From an uncultured Methylococcaceae bacterium (GTDB lineage: Bacteria; Pseudomonadota; Gammaproteobacteria; Methylococcales; Methylomonadaceae): 64,000 nucleotides of DNA. The stretch covers positions 1 to 64,000 of the forward strand of contig CAIYRS010000021.1 of the NCBI GenBank assembly GCA_903928685.1. Reading direction: 5' to 3'. Under the pieces are notes generated by a model, which had not been told where the DNA came from, made no database searches, and was given only the letters and a program-made list of their open reading frames with translations. Both the position numbers and the translations under genes were made by a program. Position 1 is the first letter of the stretch. Every line of letters starts with the position of its first letter. Of this stretch, positions 18,285 to 27,017 are shown piece by piece.

Positions 18285-19238
18285 ATGAAAAGCGAAATGT
18301 TGATTGGAATCGATGTGGCGAAGGATGAGTTGGTGATTGATTCAGGGCAAGGGCTTGTCACCATTGCCAATACCCCGTCAGCCATTGATGCCTGGCTGGC
18401 GACCTTGCCAGAGGAAAGTTATCTGGGGCTGGAGGCGACGGGGACCTATCATCAACAGGTCGCCAACCGTGCGGTATCGATGGGCAAGGTTGTCTATGTG
18501 CTCAACCCACGTGACATGCGCCATTATGCGCTCGGCTTAGGGCGGCGCGGCAAGACGGACCGGGTGGACGCCCAAATGATCCGGCGCTTCATCACGGCCG
18601 AACGGTGCCATTTACGCCCCTACCAACCAGCCACGGAAGTGCATCACCAATTGGCTTTGCTGCAACGGCGGCGTGCGACCGTCGTCAAACACCGCCAAGC
18701 CCTGCACAAAGCCTTGCGGGGCATGAACGAACTGGCCGCGCCTATCCGTGCGGCCTTGCTGTCCTTGGACGCCTTGCTGACGAACATTGACAAGCAAATG
18801 AATGGCTTGTTAACGCGGCAACCGATGCTTAAAGCCGAAGCCCGGCGACTTGAAAGCATACCGGGCATTGGCCGGCAAACCTCAACACAGCTTGCCGTCT
18901 TGTTTGATCGTGTACCGTTAAGCGGCAGCGATGCCGCCGTGGCATTTGTGGGGCTTGATCCTAGGGCCAGTGATTCAGGGCAAAAGCGGGGGCGGCGGCG
19001 TGTGTCCAAGCGTGGGCCGGCCGAGTTGCGGCGGTTGCTGTACAACTGTGCCCAGGCGGGGGTCAAAACCGCCGTGTGGAAACCTTATTACCAAGCCTTA
19101 CTCGCCAGAGAATTCTCTGCGACCCAGGCACTGGTCATCCTGGCCAGGAAATTATTACGCATCGCCTTCTCGCTTTGGCGTCAAGCCGATGCCAGATTCG
19201 ATGCACAGAAAATAGGCTGCATTAAAGTTGCAGCTTGA
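18285..19238 (+). CDS. IS110-family transposase (DEDD)
   Basis: A 317-residue transposase. I start at the ATG after CCGGAGGATTT; the ORF track's upstream start is in the non-coding left end. The N-terminal RuvC-like DEDD domain shows GIDVAKDELVI (first Asp), LGLEATGTYHQ (Glu) and GKTDRVDAQMI (two Asp). The C-terminal Tnp20 domain shows the helix-hairpin-helix IPGIGRQTSTQL and the family's serine-bearing segment FVGLDPRASDSG. All catalytic residues are present, so the copy looks intact. It is more GC-rich than the flanking repeats. It is the only copy in the window. Confidence 0.93.
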   Translation: MKSEMLIGIDVAKDELVIDSGQGLVTIANTPSAIDAWLATLPEESYLGLEATGTYHQQVANRAVSMGKVVYVLNPRDMRHYALGLGRRGKTDRVDAQMIRRFITAERCHLRPYQPATEVHHQLALLQRRRATVVKHRQALHKALRGMNELAAPIRAALLSLDALLTNIDKQMNGLLTRQPMLKAEARRLESIPGIGRQTSTQLAVLFDRVPLSGSDAAVAFVGLDPRASDSGQKRGRRRVSKRGPAELRRLLYNCAQAGVKTAVWKPYYQALLAREFSATQALVILARKLLRIAFSLWRQADARFDAQKIGCIKVAA

Positions 19239-19296
19239 CTAAAACCATAGAATCTCAGCACGAACGGTTTAAGCCTTTGGTTCATATTATTTTTTC

Positions 19297-19384
19297 CTTA
19301 ACTTAATGGCATTGACGCCGGAGCATGGGAACTATAAATACCCACCCACTCATGTTCGTGTTTTTTCGTGCTTTTCGTGGACAA
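19297..19384. repeat. right arms of mirrored repeats beyond the IS
   Basis: CTTAACTTAATGGCATTGACGCCGGAGCATGGGAAC (19297-19332) mirrors 17908-17943, and CATGTTCGTGTTTTTTCGTGC...CGTGGACA (about 19352-19384) mirrors 17768-17798. The 1.6-kb stretch from 17768 to 19384 is therefore a nested inverted arrangement with the REP hairpins and the IS in its middle. Confidence 0.75.
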
Positions 19385-19388
19385 TCAT

Positions 19389-20279
19389 TTACGCCAACTG
19401 CGCTTGGTGAGCCAGCCGTAATAAATCCGCCAACAGCATAATTAATTGCTTACGGTTGCTGGTTTTTCGCCAGACCAGTCCGATACTGCGATACGGCGCT
19501 GGCTCGGTAAATGGCAGATAGCGGATGCTGTGGTCACTGGCTTGGGCGGCAATGCGCGGCATAAAAGTGATTCCTGTCCCCGCCCGTACCATCTGTCTTA
19601 AAGTCTCCAAACCTGTCGCCCGGACATCCGTATCTTCTTCAAGAAAATGCGCTTGGCAAACTTGCAAAGCCTGTCCGCGTAAACAATGGCCTTCATCCAA
19701 TAACAACAGCGCTTGCCCTTGCAAATCCTCAGGGCTTACCTCCGCCTTGGCAGCCAAAGGATGGTCGCCAGCGACGGCTAACAAAAACTCATCCGTGAAT
19801 AGGCTGACCGATTCCAAATAATCATCAACCACAGGCAGCGCCAATAAGGCGACATCCATTTGCCCGTTTTTTAATTGCAGCAGCAATTGCTCGGTTTTTT
19901 CTTCCACCAAAATCAAGCGAATCTGCGGCAGTTGCTGTTTTATCAGGGGTACTAATTGCGGAAAAATATAGGTGGATAAGGTTGGGAATGCGCCTAACCG
20001 TAAATTGCCCGCCAACGGGTCTTGGGCGATACGCGCCAATTCGTTGATGTGTTCCACTTCCCGCAGAATACGACGCGCCGACGCGATAATGCTTTCGCCC
20101 AATTCTGTCGCCAGCACTTTTTTGTTGGTGCGCTCAAAAATCTTTACGCCCAAACCGTCTTCCATTTTTTTTATTTGGGTACTTAAGGTTGGCTGGCTGA
20201 TAAAACAGCGCTCCGCCGCTTGCACAAAGCTGCGTAAATCGGCAACGGCAATTAAGTAATGCAAATCCCTCAAATTCAT
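19389..20279 (-). CDS. oxyR: LysR-type peroxide sensor OxyR
   Basis: A 296-residue LysR regulator that matches OxyR specifically. Starting at the ATG giving MNLRDLHYLIAVADLRSF, the redox cysteines fall at C199 and C208 in DEGHCLRGQALQVC, the same numbers as in E. coli OxyR. The N-terminal winged helix reads FISQPTLSTQIKKME; ATGLETLRQMVRAGTGITFMP in the effector domain is typical. OxyR forms a C199-C208 disulfide on peroxide and activates antioxidant genes. I reject the track's TTG start five codons upstream. It is divergent from tyrS, with no katG or ahpC nearby. Confidence 0.93.
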   Translation of the reverse strand: MNLRDLHYLIAVADLRSFVQAAERCFISQPTLSTQIKKMEDGLGVKIFERTNKKVLATELGESIIASARRILREVEHINELARIAQDPLAGNLRLGAFPTLSTYIFPQLVPLIKQQLPQIRLILVEEKTEQLLLQLKNGQMDVALLALPVVDDYLESVSLFTDEFLLAVAGDHPLAAKAEVSPEDLQGQALLLLDEGHCLRGQALQVCQAHFLEEDTDVRATGLETLRQMVRAGTGITFMPRIAAQASDHSIRYLPFTEPAPYRSIGLVWRKTSNRKQLIMLLADLLRLAHQAQLA

Positions 20280-20386
20280 AATTTGTTCCGGCAAAAAGCA
20301 AGCGATGGCTTTAAGTGTGCGTTAAAAATTTATCCGACGCAATCACCCATTAATCTATAATGCCGCAACCTTTATAACGAGCTGAT

Positions 20387-21595
20387 GTGGAGCAAACAGT
20401 GCAGGAAGATGTATTAGCAAACCTTTTACGAGGGACTGATGAGGTTTTGGTTGAGCAGGAATTGGTCAAAAAATTGGCGGAAAATCGGCCTTTACGGATT
20501 AAAGCGGGTTTTGATCCCACCGCGCCTGACCTGCATCTGGGGCATACCGTCCTTATTAATAAGCTAAAACAATTTCAGGATGCAGGCCATGAGGTGCTAT
20601 TCCTGATTGGCGATTTCACTGGCATGATCGGTGACCCCACTGGCAAAAACGCTACCCGTAAACCCTTAAGCCGCGAAGATGTGCTGGCGAATGCGGAAAC
20701 TTACCAAAGCCAGATTTTTAAAATCCTTGACCCTGAAAAAACCCAAGTGATGTTCAATTCCACTTGGATGAACGCCATGTCGCCTGCGGATTTAATCCAA
20801 ATTGCCGCCAAACATACCGTCGCGCGGATGTTGGAACGCGATGATTTCAGCAAACGTTTTAAAGGCGGACAGCCTATCGCCATCCATGAATTCTTATACC
20901 CGCTGATTCAAGGTTATGATTCGGTTGCCATGCGCGCGGATGTAGAGTTGGGCGGTACCGACCAAAAATTCAATCTATTGGTTGGACGGCAATTGCAAGA
21001 AGTGTATGGGCAAAAACCGCAAGTGGTTATCACCATGCCGATTTTGGAAGGCTTGGACGGCGTGCAAAAAATGTCCAAATCGCTAAATAATTACGTCGGT
21101 ATCGCCGATGCGCCGGATGATATGTTCGGCAAGTTGATGTCTATTTCTGACGAGTTAATGTGGCGTTATTTTGAATTGTTAAGCTTCCGCCCTATGAGTG
21201 AAATCAAGCAATGGCGGCAAGAATGCGAACAAGGCGCTAATCCGCGCAATTACAAAGTCAAATTGGCGCAAGAAATTATCGAGCGTTTCCATACTGCCCA
21301 AGCCGCTGAAAAAGCCTTGGAAAATTTCGAAGCACGTTTCCAACGCGGTGCATTACCGGATGACATCACCGAAATTAGCCTGCCTGCTGAAGGTGGCGGT
21401 TATGCCATCACCAAGCTGTTAAAAGATGCTGGGCTAACTGATAGTACCTCGGAAGCCATGCGGATGATTAACCAAGGTGCGGCAAAAATTGACGGCGAAA
21501 AAATCACGGATACTAAATTGGAAATGCCAGTCGGCAGCTCGCATGTTTACCAAGTTGGAAAACGCAAATTTGCTAAGGTTACTATCACCGCTTAG
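20387..21595 (+). CDS. tyrS: tyrosyl-tRNA synthetase
   Basis: A 402-residue class I synthetase charging tRNA-Tyr. Visible: [19 protein letters not shown] (HIGH-like HLGH), [15 protein letters not shown], and [12 protein letters not shown]; the C-terminal S4 RNA-binding domain spans about residues 335-400 ([20 protein letters not shown]). The length and the [17 protein letters not shown] text place it in the TyrZ-like branch found in many gammaproteobacteria. The start is a GTG at 20387 with no strong ribosome site; the overlapping ATG is out of frame. A TATAAT at 20356-20361 could serve as -10. Confidence 0.95.
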   Translation: MEQTVQEDVLANLLRGTDEVLVEQELVKKLAENRPLRIKAGFDPTAPDLHLGHTVLINKLKQFQDAGHEVLFLIGDFTGMIGDPTGKNATRKPLSREDVLANAETYQSQIFKILDPEKTQVMFNSTWMNAMSPADLIQIAAKHTVARMLERDDFSKRFKGGQPIAIHEFLYPLIQGYDSVAMRADVELGGTDQKFNLLVGRQLQEVYGQKPQVVITMPILEGLDGVQKMSKSLNNYVGIADAPDDMFGKLMSISDELMWRYFELLSFRPMSEIKQWRQECEQGANPRNYKVKLAQEIIERFHTAQAAEKALENFEARFQRGALPDDITEISLPAEGGGYAITKLLKDAGLTDSTSEAMRMINQGAAKIDGEKITDTKLEMPVGSSHVYQVGKRKFAKVTITA

Positions 21596-21599
21596 TCAC

Positions 21600-21640
21600 A
21601 AATGTCGGGTTACGCTGTCACTAACCCGACCTACGCAACT
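21600..21640. repeat. TCGGGTTACGCTGTC hairpin after tyrS
   Basis: GTCGGGTTACGCTGTCACTAACCCGACCTACG, a stem of the TCGGGTTAGCG family also found at 30070-30148 and 56130-56213. It begins a few bases after the tyrS stop and may act as its terminator. Confidence 0.7.
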
Positions 21641-21728
21641 TTAAATACCCTTAATGCGTTAAATGACGTATATCGGACAGCCATTGTCTTTCTTTAAAGT
21701 GGTTTCCACTTATAAGGAGTTGCCTGTC

Positions 21729-22313
21729 ATGAATACCCAAAGATTTTGGACTAAACCGTTATCGCGATTAAATTGGCTGCTTGGTAGTTTTGCCTTAAGC
21801 GCTTGGACGCTAGCTGTCGCCGATTTGGGCCAACATCACCCTGCCGATAAAATCGAAATAAGCAGTATTGTCTTCTCTATAGCTGCCGAAAGCAGCCAGC
21901 AATTTGGTGTTACCTTGTCTGAACAAGTGCTAGCAGCACAAATCAGCCATACGCTGGCGGCTTGGCATTATCCGGTGAATACCACCGCAAACAATCGCAC
22001 GTCGCATCGGCTACAAGCGGTAATCGGGGCGATGCACTCCGATGCCACGCCGCTTAATTTTTTGTTTGGCAGCGATTTTCAAAGCGCACAAGTCATCCCG
22101 ATTAGCTGCCAGTTAACCAACCCAGGCTCATCAAAACCTTTGGCAAAATTCCAAACCAGCGTGGTTGCCAGTGATTGGCAAAATACCTCTGTTGCAGCGA
22201 ATGCCGACGTTATCACCGCTAAACTCAGTGATGCGGTAAGTTCTGTGTGTTTCAATATGTTGGATAAACTAGCCTTATCCAACACCATTGCACTAACAGC
22301 CACCAACGAATGA
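21729..22313 (+). CDS. putative exported protein of unknown function
   Basis: I do not recognise a family. The 194-residue protein starts at an ATG preceded by AAGGAG (the ORF track's start is upstream). The N-terminus is basic (MNTQRFWTKPLSRLNW) and followed by a hydrophobic run (LLGSFALSAWTLAVA) that looks like a Sec signal or anchor. The rest is polar with two cysteines (ISCQLTN and SSVCFNML) that could pair in the periplasm. Its stop overlaps the ATG of the transporter-kinase gene (ATGA), so the two are translationally coupled and the protein probably supports or modulates that sensor. Confidence 0.65.
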   Translation: MNTQRFWTKPLSRLNWLLGSFALSAWTLAVADLGQHHPADKIEISSIVFSIAAESSQQFGVTLSEQVLAAQISHTLAAWHYPVNTTANNRTSHRLQAVIGAMHSDATPLNFLFGSDFQSAQVIPISCQLTNPGSSKPLAKFQTSVVASDWQNTSVAANADVITAKLSDAVSSVCFNMLDKLALSNTIALTATNE

Positions 22314-25300
22314 GAAACAACCTTTACCAAAACATTGCCAAGGTACGCCGCGATTACAACTCGTGGGTTGCCAATGAAATGTTGGAAGATTACGCCTTAC
22401 GGTTTGCCCCCAGAAGTTTTCGCAAATGGACGGAATTTCAAGTCGCCAACACCGCATTTGGCTCAACATCTTTTTTAGTGCTGGAAGCTATTGGCGGTTT
22501 TTTAACGGTCAATTACGGTTTCACCAATGCCTTTTGGGCAATCTTAGCCGTGGGTTTGGTGATTTTTATTATCAGTACGCCAGTCAGTTATTACGCCGCC
22601 CGTTACAACATCGATATTGACCTACTCACCCGCAGCGCTGGGTTTGGTTATCTTGGCTCCACCGTCACCTCCTTAATTTACGCGTCTTTCACCTTCACGC
22701 TGTTTGCGCTGGAGGCCTCGATTATGTCCTTGGCTTTGGAATTGTATTTCCATATCCCAATAGCCACCGCCCACATCATCAGCGCCATCATCGTTATCCC
22801 CTTAGTCACTTTCGGCATCACCACCATTAGCCGTATGCAACTGTGGACGCAGCCGTTATGGTTGTTACTGCTGATTACTCCGTATATTGCCGTGGTGCAA
22901 TACGAACCCGACGCCCTACTCACTTTGGAAAGTTATTTTTGGATAGCTGGGAGCGGTCAAGGCTTTAATTTGCTGATGTTTGGCAGTGCCACCACCATTG
23001 CCGCCTCGATGGTGGCGCAAATCGGTGAGCAAGTGGATTTTCTGCGTTTTATGCCGGAAAAAACCGCTAAAAACAGTCGGCGGTGGTGGTTTGCGGTGCT
23101 TGCCGCAGGGCCAGGCTGGATTATTTTTGGTATGGCAAGACAATTGGCAGGCGCATTACTGGCGCATTTAGCAATCCGTCACGGCATCCCCGCCGAACAC
23201 GCCCACGAACCCACGCAAATGTATCTGATTGCCTATAACCAATTGCTGGATAACCCACAATTGGCCTTAGCCATCACCACTTTATTTGTCGTGCTTAGCC
23301 AAGTTAAGATTAATGTCACCAACGCCTATGCTGGCTCGCTGGCTTGGTCGAATTTTTTCTCGCGCATTACCCATAGCCATCCTGGGCGGGTTATCTGGTT
23401 GTTATTTAATGTCTTAATCGCGCTGTTGCTGATGGAATTTGGCGTTTTTAACGCCTTGGAAAAAGTGCTGGGGCTATTTTCCAATATGTCCATCGCGTGG
23501 ATTAGCGCGGTGGCGGCAGATTTAATGATTAACAAACCCTTCGGATTAAGCCCCAATTTAATCGAATTTAAACGCGCTTACCTGCCCGATTTAAATCCCG
23601 TCGGCATGATTGCCACCTTGTGCGCCTCGCTCTTGGGTACCTTGGCGTATATCGGCGCATTTGGCGAATACGCCCAGGCTTTCTCGGCGCTTATTTCCTT
23701 ATCAGTCGCATTTATCCTTGTTCCCAGTATCGCCTTTGCCACCCGTGGCAGACATTATTTAGCCCGCGATCGCGTCATCAACAATCAGCAATCGCACAGC
23801 ACTTGCGTGATTTGTGAGAATAATTTTGAGCAGGAAGATATTGCCTTTTGCCCCGCTTATGACGGCAGCATCTGCTCGTTATGCTGCACCTTGGATGCCC
23901 GTTGCCTTGATGCTTGTAAACCCGGTTCTAGGCTGGATGATTATCTGGAAATAGTTGCCAGTCGCTTTATGCCAAAAGCCATGCTGATGACGGTAAAACT
24001 ACGGTTATTGCGGTTTTTTTTACTGTTTATGTTTCTGTCGATACTGACCAGTATTTTTATCGGCATCATTTATTACCAAGATTTATTGGCGGCGGAAAAA
24101 TACTTACCGTCCTTTAATTTGTTGCTGGGCAATTTCATCAAAATTTATGCGTCATTACTGGTATTTATCGGCTTATGCACTTGGTGGTTAATTTTAAATG
24201 ATGAAAGTCGCCGCGTGGCCCATGAAGAAACCGCCAAGCAAACGCAATTGTTGTTGATGGAAATCGACGAACACGAAAAAACCGACGGCAAATTACAGCA
24301 AGCTATGGAAATGGCTGATTCTGCCAACACCGCCAAAAGCCGTTTTTTAAGCAGCATGAGCCATGAAATCCGCTCGCCACTGAACAGCATTGTTGGTTAC
24401 GCCCATATCCTCAATAACGATCCCACCATCCCCGAACACCGCAGGCAAGCGGTGGAAACCTTAAAACGCAGCGGCGAGCATTTATCGGCATTAATTGAAG
24501 ATATTTTGGATATTGCCCGTATTGAAGCGCGTAAATTTGAGATTAAAAGCGAGCCAATTAACTTCGCCAATTTTCTAGGCCATTTGGTGTTTATCTTCAA
24601 AGCGCAAGCCGAAGACAAAGGCTTGGCGTTCCATTGTTATTTTGCCAATAACCTGCCGCAACGGGTGCGTGGCGATGAAAAACGCGTTGGGCAAATCCTT
24701 ATCAACCTGCTGGGCAATGCCATTAAATTCACCCATGCGGGCGAAATTAGCTTCCGCATCAGTTACAGCGGCGGTGTGGCTAATTTTCAGATTAGCGATA
24801 CGGGCATCGGCATTGAGGAAGAAAAACTTCAAGCCATATTCCAGCCATTTACCCGCCTGCATTCGCCCACAGGTAACGCCAATATCGGCAGCGGTTTGGG
24901 TTTAACCATCAGCAAAGTGCTAGTGGAAATTATGGGCGGCGAGTTGACGGTAAAAAGCGAGGTCGGTCAAGGCTCTAGTTTTACGGTACGCCTACTTCTG
25001 CCCAGCTTGCCGACAGAAACAGCAGCCCCGGATGTGCCGCAACAAATCATTGGTTACCAAGGGCGCAGAAAAAAACTCTTGGTTGTGGATGACCAAAGCG
25101 ACCATCGCCAAGTTATCTTGGCAATTTTGGAACCGCTGGGGTTTTATTTGGAAGAAGCCTGTTCTGGCGAGGATTGTTTAAGCAAAATTGCCAGCATAAA
25201 TCCGGATTTGGTTTTGCTGGATTTATCCATGTCTGGCATTACTGGCATTGAAACCGCGCAACAGCTACGCCAAAACGATTACAGCATGCCTATCATGGTA

Positions 25301-25669
25301 CTCAGTGCCAATGCTTACCCATCTGATCGGCTTGCTGCTATTAATGCAGGTTGTAATGACTTTTTAGCCAAACCCATACCCGTCGATGAGTTATTGCAAA
25401 AACTGCAATTGCATTTAGGCTTAGTCTGGCTATCCGAAGAACAAAAAAACCCCAATATCAGCAATAGCACCGATTCACTTGCCCTACCCCCACAAGCGGT
25501 CATAGACGATCTAATCCGCTTTGTGCGTATCGGCGATATACTCGGCTTAAATAGACACATTGACCAATTAAGCAAACAGGCGCCTGAATATCAAAATTTC
25601 CTTATTAAAATCAAAAAGCTATCTAGCGAATTTCGGATTGGCGAAATCCGGAAGCTATTACAGATGTAA
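22310..25669 (+). CDS. NCS1 transporter-like hybrid histidine kinase
   Basis: A 1119-residue fusion. Residues about 1-480 form a multi-span domain that resembles NCS1 (cytosine/uracil/allantoin) permeases: VANTAFGSTSFLVLEAIGG, FGITTISRMQLW, VNVTNAYAGSLAWSNFFSR-type segments. A cysteine cluster (about 497-540: CVIC, FCPAYDGSICSLCCTLDARC, ACKP) follows, then two more membrane spans (about 560-640). The kinase part has the H-box SSMSHEIRSPLNS (H near 685), N-box NLLGNAIKFTH, G-boxes DTGIGI and GSGLGL, and a receiver domain near 925-1040 with LVVDD and phospho-acceptor LLDLSMS; an ~80-residue tail follows. It probably senses or moves a small nitrogenous solute; the ligand is unknown. Confidence 0.88.
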   Translation: MRNNLYQNIAKVRRDYNSWVANEMLEDYALRFAPRSFRKWTEFQVANTAFGSTSFLVLEAIGGFLTVNYGFTNAFWAILAVGLVIFIISTPVSYYAARYNIDIDLLTRSAGFGYLGSTVTSLIYASFTFTLFALEASIMSLALELYFHIPIATAHIISAIIVIPLVTFGITTISRMQLWTQPLWLLLLITPYIAVVQYEPDALLTLESYFWIAGSGQGFNLLMFGSATTIAASMVAQIGEQVDFLRFMPEKTAKNSRRWWFAVLAAGPGWIIFGMARQLAGALLAHLAIRHGIPAEHAHEPTQMYLIAYNQLLDNPQLALAITTLFVVLSQVKINVTNAYAGSLAWSNFFSRITHSHPGRVIWLLFNVLIALLLMEFGVFNALEKVLGLFSNMSIAWISAVAADLMINKPFGLSPNLIEFKRAYLPDLNPVGMIATLCASLLGTLAYIGAFGEYAQAFSALISLSVAFILVPSIAFATRGRHYLARDRVINNQQSHSTCVICENNFEQEDIAFCPAYDGSICSLCCTLDARCLDACKPGSRLDDYLEIVASRFMPKAMLMTVKLRLLRFFLLFMFLSILTSIFIGIIYYQDLLAAEKYLPSFNLLLGNFIKIYASLLVFIGLCTWWLILNDESRRVAHEETAKQTQLLLMEIDEHEKTDGKLQQAMEMADSANTAKSRFLSSMSHEIRSPLNSIVGYAHILNNDPTIPEHRRQAVETLKRSGEHLSALIEDILDIARIEARKFEIKSEPINFANFLGHLVFIFKAQAEDKGLAFHCYFANNLPQRVRGDEKRVGQILINLLGNAIKFTHAGEISFRISYSGGVANFQISDTGIGIEEEKLQAIFQPFTRLHSPTGNANIGSGLGLTISKVLVEIMGGELTVKSEVGQGSSFTVRLLLPSLPTETAAPDVPQQIIGYQGRRKKLLVVDDQSDHRQVILAILEPLGFYLEEACSGEDCLSKIASINPDLVLLDLSMSGITGIETAQQLRQNDYSMPIMVLSANAYPSDRLAAINAGCNDFLAKPIPVDELLQKLQLHLGLVWLSEEQKNPNISNSTDSLALPPQAVIDDLIRFVRIGDILGLNRHIDQLSKQAPEYQNFLIKIKKLSSEFRIGEIRKLLQM

Positions 25670-25711
25670 AAAATAACAATTTATAATCAATAGCTTAGGT
25701 ATATCTTCCGA

Positions 25712-26656
25712 ATGACTACTAATTTTAACAGTAATGGCACAGTAATGATTGTGGATGACACCCCAGGCAATCTGGCGTTGTTGTCTGACACCCTTTCAGA
25801 AGCCAATTATCGGGTATTGGTTGCTACTGATGGCTTGTCCGCCATCGAGCAAATGCACTATTTAAAACCGGACATCATCCTATTAGACGTAATGATGCCG
25901 GGCATTGACGGCTTTGAAACCTGCAATCGCCTTAAATCCGACCCGGATACCGCGCATATTCCAGTGTTATTTATGACGGGTTTAAGCGAATTGGATGATT
26001 TGCTGCGTGGCTTTGGCGAAGGCGCACAAGATTATATTGTTAAACCGATACGCCCACCGGAAGTGCTTGCCCGTATTGAAGTGCATTTAAGCCAATCACG
26101 GACGTTTAAACGGGTAGAAAACGCGCTACAACTTAGCGATTTTTCTGCCCTTAGTATTGATGGCTCAGCGCGGATTGTGTGGTCTACGCCGACTGCAAAA
26201 CAATGGCTGACGGAATTCAAGCAACAACATGGATCAGTAATAAGCAATGAAGCGGAAGACAGCCTGCCTGACTTGATCGCCGATTGGGCAAAATTAGCAA
26301 TATCGGCAATAAATCAGCCAGAGCAAGCCAATTATGCCGACTTTTCCTCTAGCAACGGCTTTTCGGTAAAAATGGATATGAGTACCCATGCGGGGGAATA
26401 TTTACTGCTTTTGCAAAAAACCGCTGGCGATTGGGATTTGCAATCCTTGCGTGATTCCTTGGGATTGACTTTCCGCGAAGCAGAAATTCTGATGTGGATA
26501 TCCAGAGGTAAAACCAATAAAGAAATCGGTATGATTCTGGGCAATAGCCCTAGAACCATCAACAAGCATTTGGAACATATTTTTGAAAAACTGGGCGTAG
26601 TAACCCGCGCCGCAGCGGTCACTATGGTATTGCAACAACGTGTTGGTAATGCTTAA
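25712..26656 (+). CDS. response regulator, REC + LuxR-type HTH
   Basis: A 314-residue regulator. The receiver domain (about 8-125) shows VMIVDDTPGN, the phospho-acceptor in IILLDVMMPGIDGFE, FMTG and the lysine of YIVKPIRPPE. A middle segment (about 140-225, SALSIDGSARIVWSTPTAKQWL) has a PAS-like look. The C-terminal LuxR/GerE helix-turn-helix reads LTFREAEILMWISRGKTNKEIG...SPRTINKHLEHIFEKLGV. It follows the transporter-kinase by 42 bases on the same strand, so it is the likely output partner. Targets are unknown. Confidence 0.92.
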   Translation: MTTNFNSNGTVMIVDDTPGNLALLSDTLSEANYRVLVATDGLSAIEQMHYLKPDIILLDVMMPGIDGFETCNRLKSDPDTAHIPVLFMTGLSELDDLLRGFGEGAQDYIVKPIRPPEVLARIEVHLSQSRTFKRVENALQLSDFSALSIDGSARIVWSTPTAKQWLTEFKQQHGSVISNEAEDSLPDLIADWAKLAISAINQPEQANYADFSSSNGFSVKMDMSTHAGEYLLLLQKTAGDWDLQSLRDSLGLTFREAEILMWISRGKTNKEIGMILGNSPRTINKHLEHIFEKLGVVTRAAAVTMVLQQRVGNA

Positions 26657-27017
26657 ACGCTAACGGATTATTTTTATAACCCTGCGTTCTCTATCGCTTT
26701 ATCGTATAAATTTCCGCCACTATTTCTAGCGAATTGGAGTGAAAAACATGTTTTTCACTCCAACAAACCGCAATCTTGCCGACATCCAAAACCTATCCTA
26801 TCCGCCTGATAACACCTCATCTGCACACTAGAGATATTTTCGGATTTTAGCGCGAAACATCGCAAGCATCCTGCCCGCTACATACCATCAAGACATCCAC
26901 CGCCAAAATCCGAAAACCTGACTGTTAAGCGTATAATGCCTGATTTTTATCCACTGCCGTTACCCCCAGCATCCGTCTGGTTTAATTGGCTAGTATTGAT
27001 TTTAAAGGGTTATCACT
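26657..27017. other. 360-base intergenic region with hairpins
   Basis: No gene. It carries the variant perfect palindrome (26734-26763), then a long-range inverted repeat: TTTTCGGATTTTAGCG near 26838 pairs with CGCCAAAATCCGAAAA near 26901-26916. A TATAAT at 26932-26937 may serve the UPF0114 gene as -10. Confidence 0.6.
26734..26763. repeat. variant perfect palindrome with compensating changes
   Basis: Half-site GGAGTGAAAAACA and its exact complement, extended to TTGGAGTG...CACTCCAA. Relative to the four GGAGTCCAAAACA copies, two bases differ in each arm, and both changes are mirrored in the other arm, so the perfect symmetry is kept. It lies 77 bases after the response-regulator stop. Confidence 0.9.

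Larger units (their letters stand above)
18071..19255 (+). mobile_element. IS110-family insertion sequence inside a repeat hairpin
   Basis: The element's limits are read from the interrupted host repeat. Left flank ...CATGCTTCGACAAGCT (to 18070) and right flank CAGCACGAACGG... (from 19256) join to the complete repeat CTTCGACAAGCTCAGC, and the outer arms CTTAAACCATTC and GAACGGTTTAAG then pair. CT is found at both junctions, consistent with a two-base core. The element is about 1185 bases: a 214-base left non-coding end, the transposase gene, and only about 17 bases after the stop. No terminal inverted repeats are seen, as usual for IS110. Limits are uncertain by two bases. Confidence 0.88.
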
